Notes: generated by a model not told the origin, from the letters alone. A DNA stretch of 64,000 nucleotides from Dyadobacter chenhuakuii (GCF_023821985.2 NZ_CP098805.1:1612001-1676000); one strand, 5' to 3'; counted from the stretch's first letter, positions 1-9,850 are shown. Numbers and translations are program-made.

Positions 1-2
1 AA

Positions 3-395
3 ACGTTCCTGTATGACGCTGCAAACCTTGCAAACCAACACAATGGATTTTATACAAAAGCTGGCCAGGTTGACGTTGCTGCGAAAGATGTGGAGGACCA
101 GCGGGAACTGTCGATTACGCTTCATAATGCGGCCGCAAGCCCGAAAAACATTAAAATTTTTCAGAAAAAAGAGGCAAAATCGCCTGATTTAAAGTCGGGG
201 AAATATGAAGTGTTGTTCCTGCGCTCGGCGCTGATCCTCAATGATCCTGCGACCGGACAAAGCGTCGAATTCATAGTCAAAAATGAAGACTTCAATGCGC
301 TGAAAGCCAAGTTACCAACCAACTATTTTAATAAAAATGCAACGGAAGTGATTGGCATTGCTATTTACGGCAAACCTGAGGTTTTAGCCCTATGA
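3..395 (+). CDS. C-terminal part of an unknown protein
   Basis: The reading frame is open from the first bases of the window to a TGA at 393-395, so this is the tail of a gene that begins upstream. About 130 residues are visible. An internal GTG at 90 could be mistaken for a start, but the frame continues before it without a stop. The visible part is hydrophilic, with no membrane segment and no motif I recognise. It lies about 100 bp upstream of a secreted protein on the same strand, and that gap is AT-rich. Function unknown. Confidence 0.6.
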   Translation, partial: TFLYDAANLANQHNGFYTKAGQVDVAAKDVEDQRELSITLHNAAASPKNIKIFQKKEAKSPDLKSGKYEVLFLRSALILNDPATGQSVEFIVKNEDFNALKAKLPTNYFNKNATEVIGIAIYGKPEVLAL

Positions 396-500
396 AGAAA
401 ACCCTATTTATTTAAAAATTAATTACAATTTAACGGGATATATTAGTAGCAAAATGCGAACTTCGCTTTTTAATTGTGAACAATACACTTAATATATCCA

Positions 501-2228
501 ATGCGTCATTTGATTCAGAAAGTTTCCATGCTTTTTCTGACTTGTCCCATAATGGTTATGGGCCAGACAGCGAAAGGAAATTACTCCCTGCTTCCCTTAA
601 AAGACCTCAGCTCATTTGAAAGCGCCAGCCCCAACTGGTCCGTGCAAAGCGACGTGGCAATTCACCCGACGGGGAACGCAAAACCCAAAACCAAATCAGG
701 CGAAGGCATCCTGATCGGCAGTCCGGGTAAATCCCTTACAACCAAGCTGAAAGCGGGCGATATGCGCCTTTCAACCGAATTCATGGTTTCGCCAGGCGCA
801 GAAGGTTACATCGTACTCCCCGGCGGACAGAAAGTAAGAATCTCGGATAGCAGCCAGCAGCGGGATGCCAATGCATCCACCTCCGGTTTTATCGGACAAT
901 TTCCAACACAAAACGCTTCAAAAGCACCCGGGCTCTGGCAAACACTTGAACTCGTTTATGATGCAGCTGTTCCGGGCGTTGCCAATTCGGCACGTTTGAA
1001 CCTGCTTTCGCTGAATGGCGTGACGGTCCTTGAAACAGTTTACCTCCCGAATTCTCAAGCCACTGCCGAAGGCAAGCCGCTTTCATTTGAAGTAAACAAA
1101 GGAACGATTGCTTTCAAAAACCTGGGTTACCAGTTGCTGGCAAGCCGTAAGACATTGACGTTGAACAATCTCGCCTACAAAGTTTACTCCGACAAGTGGG
1201 ATGCGAAGGAATACAGCAAGCTTTCACATGAAGGCAAGTCACCCGCATTAACGCAGGAAGTAACGAACGGGATGCGTGAGTTTCACCTTGTTTACGAGGG
1301 CGATATGGATGTGCAGGAAGCTGGCGAATACATTTTCACAAGCGTTTACTCAGGACCGATGTTCGATTTTGAGGTGGACGGTAAAAGTGTGATGAGCCTG
1401 GGCGAAAGCACTTCACAGGAAACGCATACAGGTTCTGCTAACTTGACGCAGGGAGCACATAAGTTTAAAATACATTACTCACGTTTTCCGTGGAGACAGC
1501 CTGCTTTGGGACTTCGCGTGGAGAAGGCGGGCATTCGTCCTTACGACCTGCATGTGCTTTCGTCGCTTCCTGAACCCGAGCCAAAGCCTTATATCAGCGT
1601 CACGCCCGACAAACAACCCGAAATGGTGCGTTCATTTATCCAGATCGACGGCGAGAAATACAAACGCACACATTGCATTTCAGTAGGAAGTCCGCAGGGA
1701 TGGAGCTACACGATCGACTTGAACCGCGGCGCCATGTTGCAGGCTTGGCGTGGGAATTTTGCCAATGTTACCGAAATGTGGTACGAAAGAGGCGAGCCGC
1801 AATTGCTGACCCCTGCTGGACTAGCTGTGCATGTTTCAGGCAGAAGCAGTCTGGCCGTTTTGGCCGATAAAGCAACGACCTGGCCGGATTCTTCAAACAT
1901 TAACTTCCTGGGCTATAAAATCAACGCGGAAGGATTTCCGGTGTTCCGCTACGCGATTGGTTCTGCAACCGTAAGTGATCAGATCATATCCAATGACAAA
2001 GGAATGTCCCGCACATTCACTGTGGAAGGCAAGCCAAACGGAGCCATTTACTCACTGCTGGGTTCAGGAAAGCAGATTACCGACCTCAAAAACGGCCTTT
2101 TCCAGATCGATAACCGCTATTATGTTCAGGTAAACCAGAAGGCACAGGCTATGGTGAGGCCTGCGGGAGATAATCAGGAGCTGGTGTTGCCAGTGTCCGA
2201 TTCGACAACATATACGATGTTCTGGTAA
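501..2228 (+). CDS. Secreted DUF1080-like (3-keto-disaccharide hydrolase fold) protein with PA14-type domain
   Basis: The 575-residue product begins with a hydrophobic signal peptide ending near 'VMGQ', so it is exported. Residues about 35-210 resemble the DUF1080/concanavalin-like fold: a 'STEFMVSPGAEGY' strand, then 'NASKAPGLWQ' followed by 'LELVYDA' and 'LNGVTV', all typical of that family. Residues about 220-345 look like a PA14 beta-sandwich ('GEYIFTSVYSG', 'VDGKSVM', 'QGAHKFKIHYS'). The C-terminal part is beta-rich and unassigned. The next gene follows after 22 bp and encodes a propeller-cupredoxin protein, so the two are probably co-transcribed. The export and the carbohydrate-type folds suggest glycan binding or cleavage, but the substrate cannot be named. 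Domain assignments come from pattern recognition, not from a profile search. Confidence 0.65.
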   Translation: MRHLIQKVSMLFLTCPIMVMGQTAKGNYSLLPLKDLSSFESASPNWSVQSDVAIHPTGNAKPKTKSGEGILIGSPGKSLTTKLKAGDMRLSTEFMVSPGAEGYIVLPGGQKVRISDSSQQRDANASTSGFIGQFPTQNASKAPGLWQTLELVYDAAVPGVANSARLNLLSLNGVTVLETVYLPNSQATAEGKPLSFEVNKGTIAFKNLGYQLLASRKTLTLNNLAYKVYSDKWDAKEYSKLSHEGKSPALTQEVTNGMREFHLVYEGDMDVQEAGEYIFTSVYSGPMFDFEVDGKSVMSLGESTSQETHTGSANLTQGAHKFKIHYSRFPWRQPALGLRVEKAGIRPYDLHVLSSLPEPEPKPYISVTPDKQPEMVRSFIQIDGEKYKRTHCISVGSPQGWSYTIDLNRGAMLQAWRGNFANVTEMWYERGEPQLLTPAGLAVHVSGRSSLAVLADKATTWPDSSNINFLGYKINAEGFPVFRYAIGSATVSDQIISNDKGMSRTFTVEGKPNGAIYSLLGSGKQITDLKNGLFQIDNRYYVQVNQKAQAMVRPAGDNQELVLPVSDSTTYTMFW

Positions 2229-2250
2229 CCATATTCTTAGATCTCAATCA

Positions 2251-4251
2251 ATGAAAAATATACTATTAACGACGCTGATTTCACTGGGATGTGTCTCGGC
2301 GTATGCGCAATCCAAGCAAAATAAAGAGGATGATTTTTACCGGATCATCACCATTCCAATTCCCGAGAACATTAAAATGGAAGTTGGCGGCATGCAAGTG
2401 CTTCCCGATGGCCGCCTTGCCACTTCTACGCGCCGCGGTGAAGTCTGGATGATCGGTAACCCCTATCTGAAAGGCGACGGACAGCCATCGTTCCACCGTT
2501 TCGCATCGGGCTTGCACGAGCCGTTGGGGCTTTTATATCGTGGAAAAGACTTTTTGATTTCCCAACGCGGAGAAGTTACGCGTCTGGTGGATACGGACAA
2601 TGATGGCATTGCCGACGTTTATGATTCTTTTGCAAAATGGCCATTATCAGGCAATTATCACCAATATTCCTACGGCCCTGTGCCCATGCCTAATGGTGAG
2701 CTGCTGGTAACATTGAACCTCGACTGGGTAGGACGCGGTGCGAGCCAGTCTAAATGGAGAGGTTGGATGCTAAAATTGGGAGAAGATGGCAAATTGACCC
2801 CCTATGCAACAGGCCTGCGCTCCCCTTCCGGCTTCGGCTCGTACAAAGGCGATATTTTTTATACTGAAAACCAGGGCGACTGGGTTGGCTCCGGCCGTAT
2901 GACGCATCTGGAAAAGGGCGATTTTGCAGGAAACCCGGCTGGTTTGCGCTGGAGCAAGGAAGAAGGTTCACCTGTGAAACTGACTCCTTCCGACGTCCCG
3001 AACACGGGCGAGCCACTTTATGATGTTGCCAAAAAACTGCCTGGCTTGAAGGCGCCGGCTGTTTGGTTCCCGCATACACTCGTGGGAATCTCCACTTCGG
3101 ATTTCAAAGAAGATGTTACCAACGGCGCTTTCGGTCCTTTTGCCGGACAAATGTTCGTGGGGGATCAGGGACACAGCATTATTACACGCGTGGATCTGGA
3201 AAAAGTGAATGGCGTATGGCAGGGAACCGTTTTCCCTTTCCGTGAAGGGTTTATGTCCGGAATTTTACGGATGGAATGGGGATTGGATGGCTCTATGTTT
3301 GTAGGCCAGACGAGCCGTGGCTGGTCAGCAACCGGTAAGCAGGAATTCGGCATTCAGCGACTGGTATGGACAGGTAAGATGCCATTTGAAATGAAAAACG
3401 TGCGTTCTATGCCGGATGGTTTTGAAATTACATTCACAAGCCCGGTCGACAAAAAAGCGGCTGCGGACCAGGATGCTTACAAGCTCAACAGCTTCACTTA
3501 CAAATACCACCAAACCTACGGCAGCCCGATCGTTAACACGCAGGAAGTGCCTTTGAAGGGAATTGTAGTTTCAGAAGATGGCTTGAAAGTGCGTTTGGTG
3601 CTTGATCCGGCCCTGCTTCGCAAGGGTTATATTCATGAAATCAAGGCGGAAGGCGTGAAAGGTGCGGATGGCAATTCATTGCTGCATGCAACCGGTTATT
3701 ATACATTAAATGAAATTGCGTCGGGCAATCCGGTGAATGCATCGGCATTTACAACAACGGTTAAGGCGGCTGCGGTTGACCACAGTGCCCACACTGCTGC
3801 CAGTGCATCCGCAGAACCGGCTAATTCGGCACCGTCCGCAAAGCGTGTGGTGGAAATGCCTGCCAGCTGGACCAACGGCCCGGATCAGACGATTACGATC
3901 GGCACCGTTCCGGGATTGAAATTCGATATTTCTGAAATTCAAGTGAAAGCTGGGAGCCGTGTTAGAATTGTGTTTAATAACAACGACGATATGCTCCATA
4001 ACCTGGTGATTACCAAGCCTGGAACTGCCAATGCGGTTGGTGAGGCAGGACTTAATCTGGGCTTGAAAGGCTCGGAATTGAACTACGTTCCCAGAACAAG
4101 CGACGTTCTGTTCCATAGCAACATTGTGGAGCCTGAAAAATCCGAAAGCATCTATTTTGTTGCGCCGAAACAGACTGGCACTTACCAGTATGTATGCACA
4201 TTCCCAGGACATTACACATTAATGCAGGGTAAATTGAAAGTGACCAAGTAA
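2251..4251 (+). CDS. Secreted beta-propeller (PQQ sugar dehydrogenase-like) fused to an azurin-type copper domain
   Basis: The 666-residue protein has a clear signal peptide ('LISLGCVSAYAQ'). Residues about 25-400 look like the six-bladed propeller of PQQ-dependent glucose/sorbosone dehydrogenase relatives ('LPDGRLATSTRRGEVW', 'DTDNDGIADVYD', 'LRSPSGFGSYKGDIF'). A linker rich in Ala, Ser and His follows around 505-535. The last 125 residues form a cupredoxin with the full type 1 copper set: His583 in 'LHNLVI', then Cys649, His654 and Met658 with C-x4-H-x3-M spacing as in azurin and auracyanin. No CxxCH haem motif is present. A plausible role is periplasmic sugar oxidation with electrons passed to the fused blue-copper domain; this is inference. 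It forms a pair with the preceding DUF1080/PA14 gene and is followed by a terminator. Confidence 0.75.
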   Translation: MKNILLTTLISLGCVSAYAQSKQNKEDDFYRIITIPIPENIKMEVGGMQVLPDGRLATSTRRGEVWMIGNPYLKGDGQPSFHRFASGLHEPLGLLYRGKDFLISQRGEVTRLVDTDNDGIADVYDSFAKWPLSGNYHQYSYGPVPMPNGELLVTLNLDWVGRGASQSKWRGWMLKLGEDGKLTPYATGLRSPSGFGSYKGDIFYTENQGDWVGSGRMTHLEKGDFAGNPAGLRWSKEEGSPVKLTPSDVPNTGEPLYDVAKKLPGLKAPAVWFPHTLVGISTSDFKEDVTNGAFGPFAGQMFVGDQGHSIITRVDLEKVNGVWQGTVFPFREGFMSGILRMEWGLDGSMFVGQTSRGWSATGKQEFGIQRLVWTGKMPFEMKNVRSMPDGFEITFTSPVDKKAAADQDAYKLNSFTYKYHQTYGSPIVNTQEVPLKGIVVSEDGLKVRLVLDPALLRKGYIHEIKAEGVKGADGNSLLHATGYYTLNEIASGNPVNASAFTTTVKAAAVDHSAHTAASASAEPANSAPSAKRVVEMPASWTNGPDQTITIGTVPGLKFDISEIQVKAGSRVRIVFNNNDDMLHNLVITKPGTANAVGEAGLNLGLKGSELNYVPRTSDVLFHSNIVEPEKSESIYFVAPKQTGTYQYVCTFPGHYTLMQGKLKVTK

Positions 4252-4269
4252 GATTCAAATCCCGCGTAA

Positions 4270-4313
4270 ATGGCTGTGTTGCACAGATTCCTGTTCAGCA
4301 CAGCCATCTTTTT
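4270..4313 (+). terminator. Intrinsic terminator after the propeller-cupredoxin gene
   Basis: Positions 4270-4281 pair with 4296-4307 in a 12-bp stem (ATGGCTGTGTTG with CAGCACAGCCAT, one G-U pair) around a 14-nt loop. The run CTTTTTCC follows directly. This separates the secreted pair from the sigma-factor locus downstream. Confidence 0.8.
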
Positions 4314-4440
4314 CCAAGTTCTTCCTCTCATTTTTTACTAAAATCACACTTCCTGAAATATTAAAAGAGAATAAAACTACGTGCGGCTTTCAATAGCATA
4401 ATTCATTGAAATTTTAAAACAATGTTAATGGTCCAAAGTT

Positions 4441-5055
4441 TTGAATAACGAAGCAAACATATCAAACCTTTCTGACATTAATATCCAGCTCTGGCAGCGT
4501 TTCAAGGCTGGAGACTCTGCCGCATTGGGGCAGCTAGCTCAGGTGCATTACCGCGCTCTTTACAACTACTCCACCAAATTTTCATCTGATCCCGACTTCA
4601 TCCGCGATTCCATCCAGGAACTATATCTCGAATTATGGGAACGCCGCGAGCATCTTTCAGAAACCGCATTTGTAAAATCCTATCTGCTCAAAGCACTGAG
4701 ACACAAGCTGATCAAGGAAGGCATTCGTCTGAAACGCTTTCAGGAACCGGGTCAGGAATATTTTGATATTGTGCAGGATGATGCGCCTGTCGAGTCGCAG
4801 ATCATTGCGGATGAAAGCGCTCACTCCCAGTCCAGTCACCTGCAACGCATTATTACGCTGCTCTCCAAAAGGCAGCAGGAAATCATTTACCTGCGCTTTT
4901 ACCAAAACCTTGACAACGAAGACATTGCCCACATTATGGGTTTGGGACGTCAAAGCGTTTCCAATCTTTTGCACCGCACATTGAAAGATATCCGGCAGAT
5001 ATGGGCACCCGCGCAATTTGTATGGGCTTTATTTGTTTTAGCATCCCTTCTTTAA
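4441..5055 (+). CDS. ECF RNA polymerase sigma factor, FecI-like
   Basis: The 204-residue protein has sigma-70 region 2 ('DPDFIRDSIQELYLELWERRE') and region 4 ('LSKRQQEIIYLRFYQNLDNEDIAHIMGLGRQSVSNLLHRTL'). It belongs to the Bacteroidetes sigma-70 family paired with FecR regulators and SusC transporters. The start is a TTG at 4441; ATGs at 4422 and 4428 are out of frame and run into a stop. The FecR-type anti-sigma gene follows after about 118 bp. The sigma factor probably drives the SusC/SusD operon at 6374 when the transporter signals substrate. The C-terminus is hydrophobic ('AQFVWALFVLASLL'), as is common in this group. Confidence 0.9.
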   Translation: MNNEANISNLSDINIQLWQRFKAGDSAALGQLAQVHYRALYNYSTKFSSDPDFIRDSIQELYLELWERREHLSETAFVKSYLLKALRHKLIKEGIRLKRFQEPGQEYFDIVQDDAPVESQIIADESAHSQSSHLQRIITLLSKRQQEIIYLRFYQNLDNEDIAHIMGLGRQSVSNLLHRTLKDIRQIWAPAQFVWALFVLASLL

Positions 5056-5173
5056 ACCGCGCATTCACGCTTCTGAAAGCTATTTTATCACTATTTCAAA
5101 AAATATTTTCATTTTTTTGGTTATATCAACCCAAAAAACGGACATACATATTTAAAGACCTTACGCTTTATTT

Positions 5174-6280
5174 ATGGGTTACCGCCATCATACGGTTGAA
5201 GACTTCGCCAGAGATGAAAGGTTCCGGAAATGGGTGATAGCCCCTACTCCGGAAATCACTGCATTCTGGCTTAAATGGATCGCTGAAAATCCGGATAAGG
5301 CCGCAGAAATCGGCATGGCGAAAGAACTCGTGCTGACTGTATCCGACATGTATCAGGATAACCTGAGCGATGAAATGCTGCAACATGAAATCGGAGAAAT
5401 TTGCAGATTGGCCGAGCTTCAAAAAAATACACACAAGCACAAAAGCATTTATCACTTACTCGCAGAACCACTCTGGCGTGTCGCTGCCATTTTTGTGTTC
5501 GTGTCGGCAGTGGGTCTGTGGTTTTATAAAACGCATAATCGCCCGGATAGTCCTGTTCTGGTAAGCTCGAAAAGCAGCGCGGTTGACTCTATAATCGTGC
5601 AAAAAAATGCCACTGAAACGGAAATGACGGTTTTTCTGAGTGATAATAGCGTGGCAACATTGTCGCCGGGAAGCACGATATGTTACCCCGTCACATTTGC
5701 ACACGGAGAAAGAAAAGTCGTTTTAACCGGCGAAGCATTCTTTGATGTGGCTAAAAATCCTGATCGTCCATTTTTAGTTTATACCAATGAAACCGTTACG
5801 AAAGTGTTGGGAACAAGCTTTCGGGTGAAGGCTTTGGATCGGGAAAATACGGTAATGGTGCTGGTCAGGACCGGTCGGGTGTCTGTTTACCCAAAAACAG
5901 AATATGAGACGCTGCAAAAGAAGCCGGATAAGAAGGTTTCAATGATTGTGCTCGATCCCAATCAACAGGCTGTGTTCAACCGGAAAGATAATAAGCTGCT
6001 AAAAGGAATGGTAATCAACCGGCAGCTGCTATCCGAGCTTTCGGTCCAGAAGGAGCTGATTTTCGATGATATGCCTGTGTCCCAGGTCTTTAAAGCTTTA
6101 CAGGACATGTACGGTATTGTGATTGATTATGATCATGATATGCTCGCGAATTGCAGCATTAGTGCCCAGTTCAATGATGAAAACCTTAAACAGAGACTCA
6201 GTGCGATTTGCCAAGCAATTGACGCTGGTTATGAAATGGTGAACGGCAAAGTTGTCATCACCAGCAAAGGGTGCAACTAA
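5174..6280 (+). CDS. FecR-family anti-sigma factor
   Basis: The 368-residue protein has an N-terminal cytoplasmic anti-sigma segment of about 95 residues, one membrane helix around 98-116 ('VAAIFVFVSAVGLWFY'), a periplasmic FecR domain ('TVFLSDNSVATLSPGS', 'GEAFFDVAKNPDRPFLVYT', 'VLGTSFRVKA') and a C-terminal DUF4974/STN-like domain ('FDDMPVSQVFKALQDMYGIVIDYD'). It holds the upstream ECF sigma factor inactive and senses the state of the outer-membrane transporter. The order sigma, FecR, SusC is the classical transenvelope cascade. The 118 bp between the sigma and FecR genes contain T-rich sequence with no promoter I could identify with confidence. Confidence 0.92.
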   Translation: MGYRHHTVEDFARDERFRKWVIAPTPEITAFWLKWIAENPDKAAEIGMAKELVLTVSDMYQDNLSDEMLQHEIGEICRLAELQKNTHKHKSIYHLLAEPLWRVAAIFVFVSAVGLWFYKTHNRPDSPVLVSSKSSAVDSIIVQKNATETEMTVFLSDNSVATLSPGSTICYPVTFAHGERKVVLTGEAFFDVAKNPDRPFLVYTNETVTKVLGTSFRVKALDRENTVMVLVRTGRVSVYPKTEYETLQKKPDKKVSMIVLDPNQQAVFNRKDNKLLKGMVINRQLLSELSVQKELIFDDMPVSQVFKALQDMYGIVIDYDHDMLANCSISAQFNDENLKQRLSAICQAIDAGYEMVNGKVVITSKGCN

Positions 6281-6292
6281 ACAAACATTGCT

Positions 6293-6313
6293 GATGCCAT
6301 AGCCTGTGGCATC
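6293..6313 (+). other. Short hairpin in the FecR-SusC leader
   Basis: GATGCCA at 6293-6299 pairs with TGGCATC at 6307-6313 around a 7-nt loop, about 60 bp before the SusC start. There is no following T-run, so a terminator is unlikely. It may be an mRNA structure that separates regulator from transporter expression, or chance. Confidence 0.3.
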
Positions 6314-6373
6314 CTGCGCCCTCAGTGAATTTGTAGTGCCAATTTTTCAAGTACCAAACTAACCATTACACGT

Positions 6374-9300
6374 ATGAAAAAACATCGACTCTTGTCCCGG
6401 CTGGTTTGCAGCGCGATGCGAATGTCACTTTACCAATTATTAATTGCCTTTATCTTCGCACACCTCTCGCTTGCGAGGGTTGTGGGCGCACAGGATATGC
6501 TGAACCAGAAGGTCACGATCCAGGTGAACAACCAGGAGATTAAGATGGTGCTCAACAAGTTGAATAAGCTCACGCAGGTCCGGTTTACGTATAATTCGGC
6601 GCTAATCCGCTCACAGCAAAAGGTTTCGATCAATGTAGTTGATAAAACGCTGGCGGACGTGCTCGACCAGCTTTTCAAGCCCGTTAATATTGCCTATAAG
6701 ATTGAAGGTAAGCAGATTGTGCTGACCAAAGGCAATGCGGAACCTGGCAGTGTGATTCCAGGCATCACAGACAATCGTACTTCCATTGACCGGACCATTA
6801 CGGGAAAAGTGTCTGACGAAAAAGGCCAGCCGCTTCCAGGTGTGAGCGTTGTGGTAAAGTCAACGAAAGTGGGCACTGCTACCAATACAGAAGGGACTTA
6901 TCAACTAAGCGTTCCGGATGCGGGCGGCGTTTTGGTGTTCTCGTATGTGGGCTACGCGCCAGAAGAAGTGACCATTGGAAATCAGACCACTTATGATCTC
7001 TCCATGAAACCCGACGAACGCAATCTGGAAATGGTTGTCGTTACGGCTTTGGGTATAAAAAGGGATGCAAAAAAGCTGGGTTATTCCACTGCAACCGTTA
7101 ATACAGAGGAACTTACAACAAACCGCACGACAAACCTGGGAAACAGCTTGCAGGGAAAAGTGGCCGGCTTGAATGTAACGCCGCCAGCAAGCGGACCGGG
7201 CGGATCAACAAAGATCCGTATCCGTGGTCAGTCATCTTTTGGTGGAAATAACTCGCCGCTGATCATTGTAAACGGCATTCCCATTAATAATAGCAGCGTT
7301 TCTGCGGGCGGATCGAACGGAAACGGAACGGGCAATCCCACTGGCGGTTCGTCAGATGCCGGCGACGGTTTGCAGAGCATTAACCAGGATGATATCGAAT
7401 CCATGACCGTCTTGAAAGGTGCTGCGGCCGCTGCGCTTTACGGCTTCCGGGCTAAGGATGGAGCGATCATTATCACCACAAAGAGCGGAAGCAAGACAAC
7501 TGGAATCGGCGTTGAGGTGAATTCCAATTTCCAGGCACAACAAGCACTGGACTACACCGATTTCCAATACGAATATGGTCAGGGCGAATTTGGAAAACGG
7601 CCCACATCAACCGCAGAGGCACAAAGCTCAGGCGTATTTGCATTCGGAGAAAGAATGGACGGCGCGCCTACCCCGCAATTCGACGGTAGCACACAGCCCT
7701 ACTCGCCCAATAAAGACCGTATCAAAAACTTTTACCGCACCGGAACCAGCTTCACGAATTCGGTTGCCCTTTCGGGTGGGAATGAGAAGGGAAATTTCAG
7801 ATTGTCATTTGCCAACACGGACGCAAACGCAATCATGCCAAATTCTGACTACCATAAAAAGATTTTTAACCTGGGTTTGAATTACAAATTCTCGGATAAG
7901 CTCTCGGCGCAATTGAATGCGAACTATTCGAATGAGCATAACAAGAATCCGCCCCAGATCGGGATCCAGGATATGAATGCGAATACGACCATTTACACGA
8001 TGGCAACGAGCATTAATTCCGACTGGCTGAAAAACCGCAAGGATGCAAACGGAAATGAAATGCCACTGGCGCGTTTTACAAACCGGAATAATCCGTACTG
8101 GGTCGCATACGACCGCTTTGAGAATGTGCGCCGCGACCGGATTTTTGGAAACACATCCGTGCGATATGATTTTACAAGCTGGCTGTTTGTGCAGGGACGC
8201 GTTGGGCAGGACTATTACACCCGTCCATACAACTACAACCGTCCAACGGGAACGCGCTCGATCAGTGCCGTTACGACTGGATTTAATGGTTACTATTACC
8301 AGGATGTAGCCACATTCCGTGAGCGCAACCTGGACGTTCTGATCGGTGCAAACCGTACTTTCGGTGATTTTGGTATAGATATCACCCTCGGTGGCAACCA
8401 GATGCTACAAGTCAGCGACAACATCTCCACTGCGGTTACGAACTTCTACGTGCGGGATCTGTATACCATTGCCAACGGTCAGGTTAAAACGCCAAATTAT
8501 GGATACAGCAAAAAGAAAGTAAACTCCATTTACGGCGCTGCCGAATTCTCGTTCAAAAACTTCCTTTACGTGAATGTCACCGGGCGTAACGACTGGTTTT
8601 CTACGCTGAACCCGGAGTCAAACAGTTACTTATATCCATCTGTCAGCGCGAGTTTCGTTTTCAGCCAGGCGTTTGCCAATGCACCTAACTGGCTGAATTA
8701 TGGAAAGTTGCGCGCAGCTTATGCCGAAGTAGGTGGGGATACCGATCCCTATTCAAATAACCTCTATTATGGTATTAATGCAAACCCGTTCAACGGGACA
8801 GCGTTAGGCACTTTCCCGTCGACGGTGAGCCCGAATGCGAATTTGAGACCACTAAAAGTGAAAGAGACGGAGGTCGGTCTTGAAATGAAAACTTTCGATA
8901 ACCGGCTGAACATTGATCTTTCATTATACCGAAAAAACACGGTTGACGAAATTCTGAATGTAGACATTTCAAATACTTCCGGATTCAGCCAGACCAAAGT
9001 GAACGTGGGTAAGCTGCGTAACCAGGGAGTTGAATTTTTGTTGACGATTGTTCCTGTGAAAACCGATGCTATTACCTGGGAAACCGGTTTCAACGGAAGC
9101 TATAACATTAGCAAAGTGATTGAGCTGGCAGCTGGTCAGCAGCGATTTGATGTAGGAACCGGCGAATTTTTTGGAATTGTTTCGCACGAAGTAGGCAAGC
9201 CATTGGCTTCGCTTCGCGGATTTGACTACAAAAGGGACGCGCAAGGCAGAATTATCACATCGGGCGGTCTGCCCCAGCAAGGCAACCTCACCACATTCGG

Positions 9301-9832
9301 AAGCGCTATACCGACATGGGTTGGCGCCTGGGTGAACACAATCAATGTGAAAGGATTACGGATAGGCACGCAGATCGATTTCAAGGCGGGTAATAAAATC
9401 CTTTCCAACTCCAACCTTAATTTCCTGCGTGAAGGTTTGTCCAAATCATCCTTAGCCGGACGTGAAGGCGGTGTATTGCTTGAAAGCGTAAAAGCAGATG
9501 GTGCCCCGAATGATACGAAAGTGGAAGCAGAGCAGTTTTACACGGCATACAGGAGTACCAACCTGGCATCACCATTTGTTTACAATGGCGCGTTTGTGCG
9601 GTGGAGGTCTATCACGATCGGCTACGATCTGTCACGATTTGTGAAAGAAAAAACTTTCATAAAAGGACTGACGATTTCTGCCATGTGTAACAATGTGCTG
9701 ATGATCAAAAAATACATTGACAACCTCGATCCTGAGGCCCAGGTGTCTTCCTCTGACAATTTACAAGGCATTGAAACCCACACGCTTCCAACCACCAGAA
9801 GCTACGGTCTCAACTTAAACTTGAAATTGTAA
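6374..9832 (+). CDS. SusC/RagA-family TonB-dependent outer-membrane transporter with STN signalling domain
   Basis: The 1152-residue protein has a signal peptide, a secretin/TonB short N-terminal (STN) domain at about 48-115 ('VTIQVNNQEIKMVLNKLNKL'), a carboxypeptidase-regulatory-like domain at about 138-215 ('GKVSDEKGQPLPGVSVVVK'), a TonB plug ('SLQGKVAGLNV', 'STKIRIRGQSSF', 'SPLIIVNGIPI') and a long beta-barrel. It imports a large ligand through the outer membrane using TonB energy. The STN domain is the part that contacts FecR in the periplasm, in line with the sigma/FecR genes just upstream. The SusD partner follows. The ligand is not known; downstream enzymes point towards sugar-acid or oxidised-sugar chemistry. 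Confidence 0.95.
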   Translation: MKKHRLLSRLVCSAMRMSLYQLLIAFIFAHLSLARVVGAQDMLNQKVTIQVNNQEIKMVLNKLNKLTQVRFTYNSALIRSQQKVSINVVDKTLADVLDQLFKPVNIAYKIEGKQIVLTKGNAEPGSVIPGITDNRTSIDRTITGKVSDEKGQPLPGVSVVVKSTKVGTATNTEGTYQLSVPDAGGVLVFSYVGYAPEEVTIGNQTTYDLSMKPDERNLEMVVVTALGIKRDAKKLGYSTATVNTEELTTNRTTNLGNSLQGKVAGLNVTPPASGPGGSTKIRIRGQSSFGGNNSPLIIVNGIPINNSSVSAGGSNGNGTGNPTGGSSDAGDGLQSINQDDIESMTVLKGAAAAALYGFRAKDGAIIITTKSGSKTTGIGVEVNSNFQAQQALDYTDFQYEYGQGEFGKRPTSTAEAQSSGVFAFGERMDGAPTPQFDGSTQPYSPNKDRIKNFYRTGTSFTNSVALSGGNEKGNFRLSFANTDANAIMPNSDYHKKIFNLGLNYKFSDKLSAQLNANYSNEHNKNPPQIGIQDMNANTTIYTMATSINSDWLKNRKDANGNEMPLARFTNRNNPYWVAYDRFENVRRDRIFGNTSVRYDFTSWLFVQGRVGQDYYTRPYNYNRPTGTRSISAVTTGFNGYYYQDVATFRERNLDVLIGANRTFGDFGIDITLGGNQMLQVSDNISTAVTNFYVRDLYTIANGQVKTPNYGYSKKKVNSIYGAAEFSFKNFLYVNVTGRNDWFSTLNPESNSYLYPSVSASFVFSQAFANAPNWLNYGKLRAAYAEVGGDTDPYSNNLYYGINANPFNGTALGTFPSTVSPNANLRPLKVKETEVGLEMKTFDNRLNIDLSLYRKNTVDEILNVDISNTSGFSQTKVNVGKLRNQGVEFLLTIVPVKTDAITWETGFNGSYNISKVIELAAGQQRFDVGTGEFFGIVSHEVGKPLASLRGFDYKRDAQGRIITSGGLPQQGNLTTFGSAIPTWVGAWVNTINVKGLRIGTQIDFKAGNKILSNSNLNFLREGLSKSSLAGREGGVLLESVKADGAPNDTKVEAEQFYTAYRSTNLASPFVYNGAFVRWRSITIGYDLSRFVKEKTFIKGLTISAMCNNVLMIKKYIDNLDPEAQVSSSDNLQGIETHTLPTTRSYGLNLNLKL

Positions 9833-9850
9833 AGGAATGCTAACAAACCG

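Noticed and set aside
3706..4212. Minus-strand frame of 168 codons
   Set aside because: It is antisense to the linker and copper domain of the propeller-azurin gene, whose copper ligands show the plus strand to be coding.
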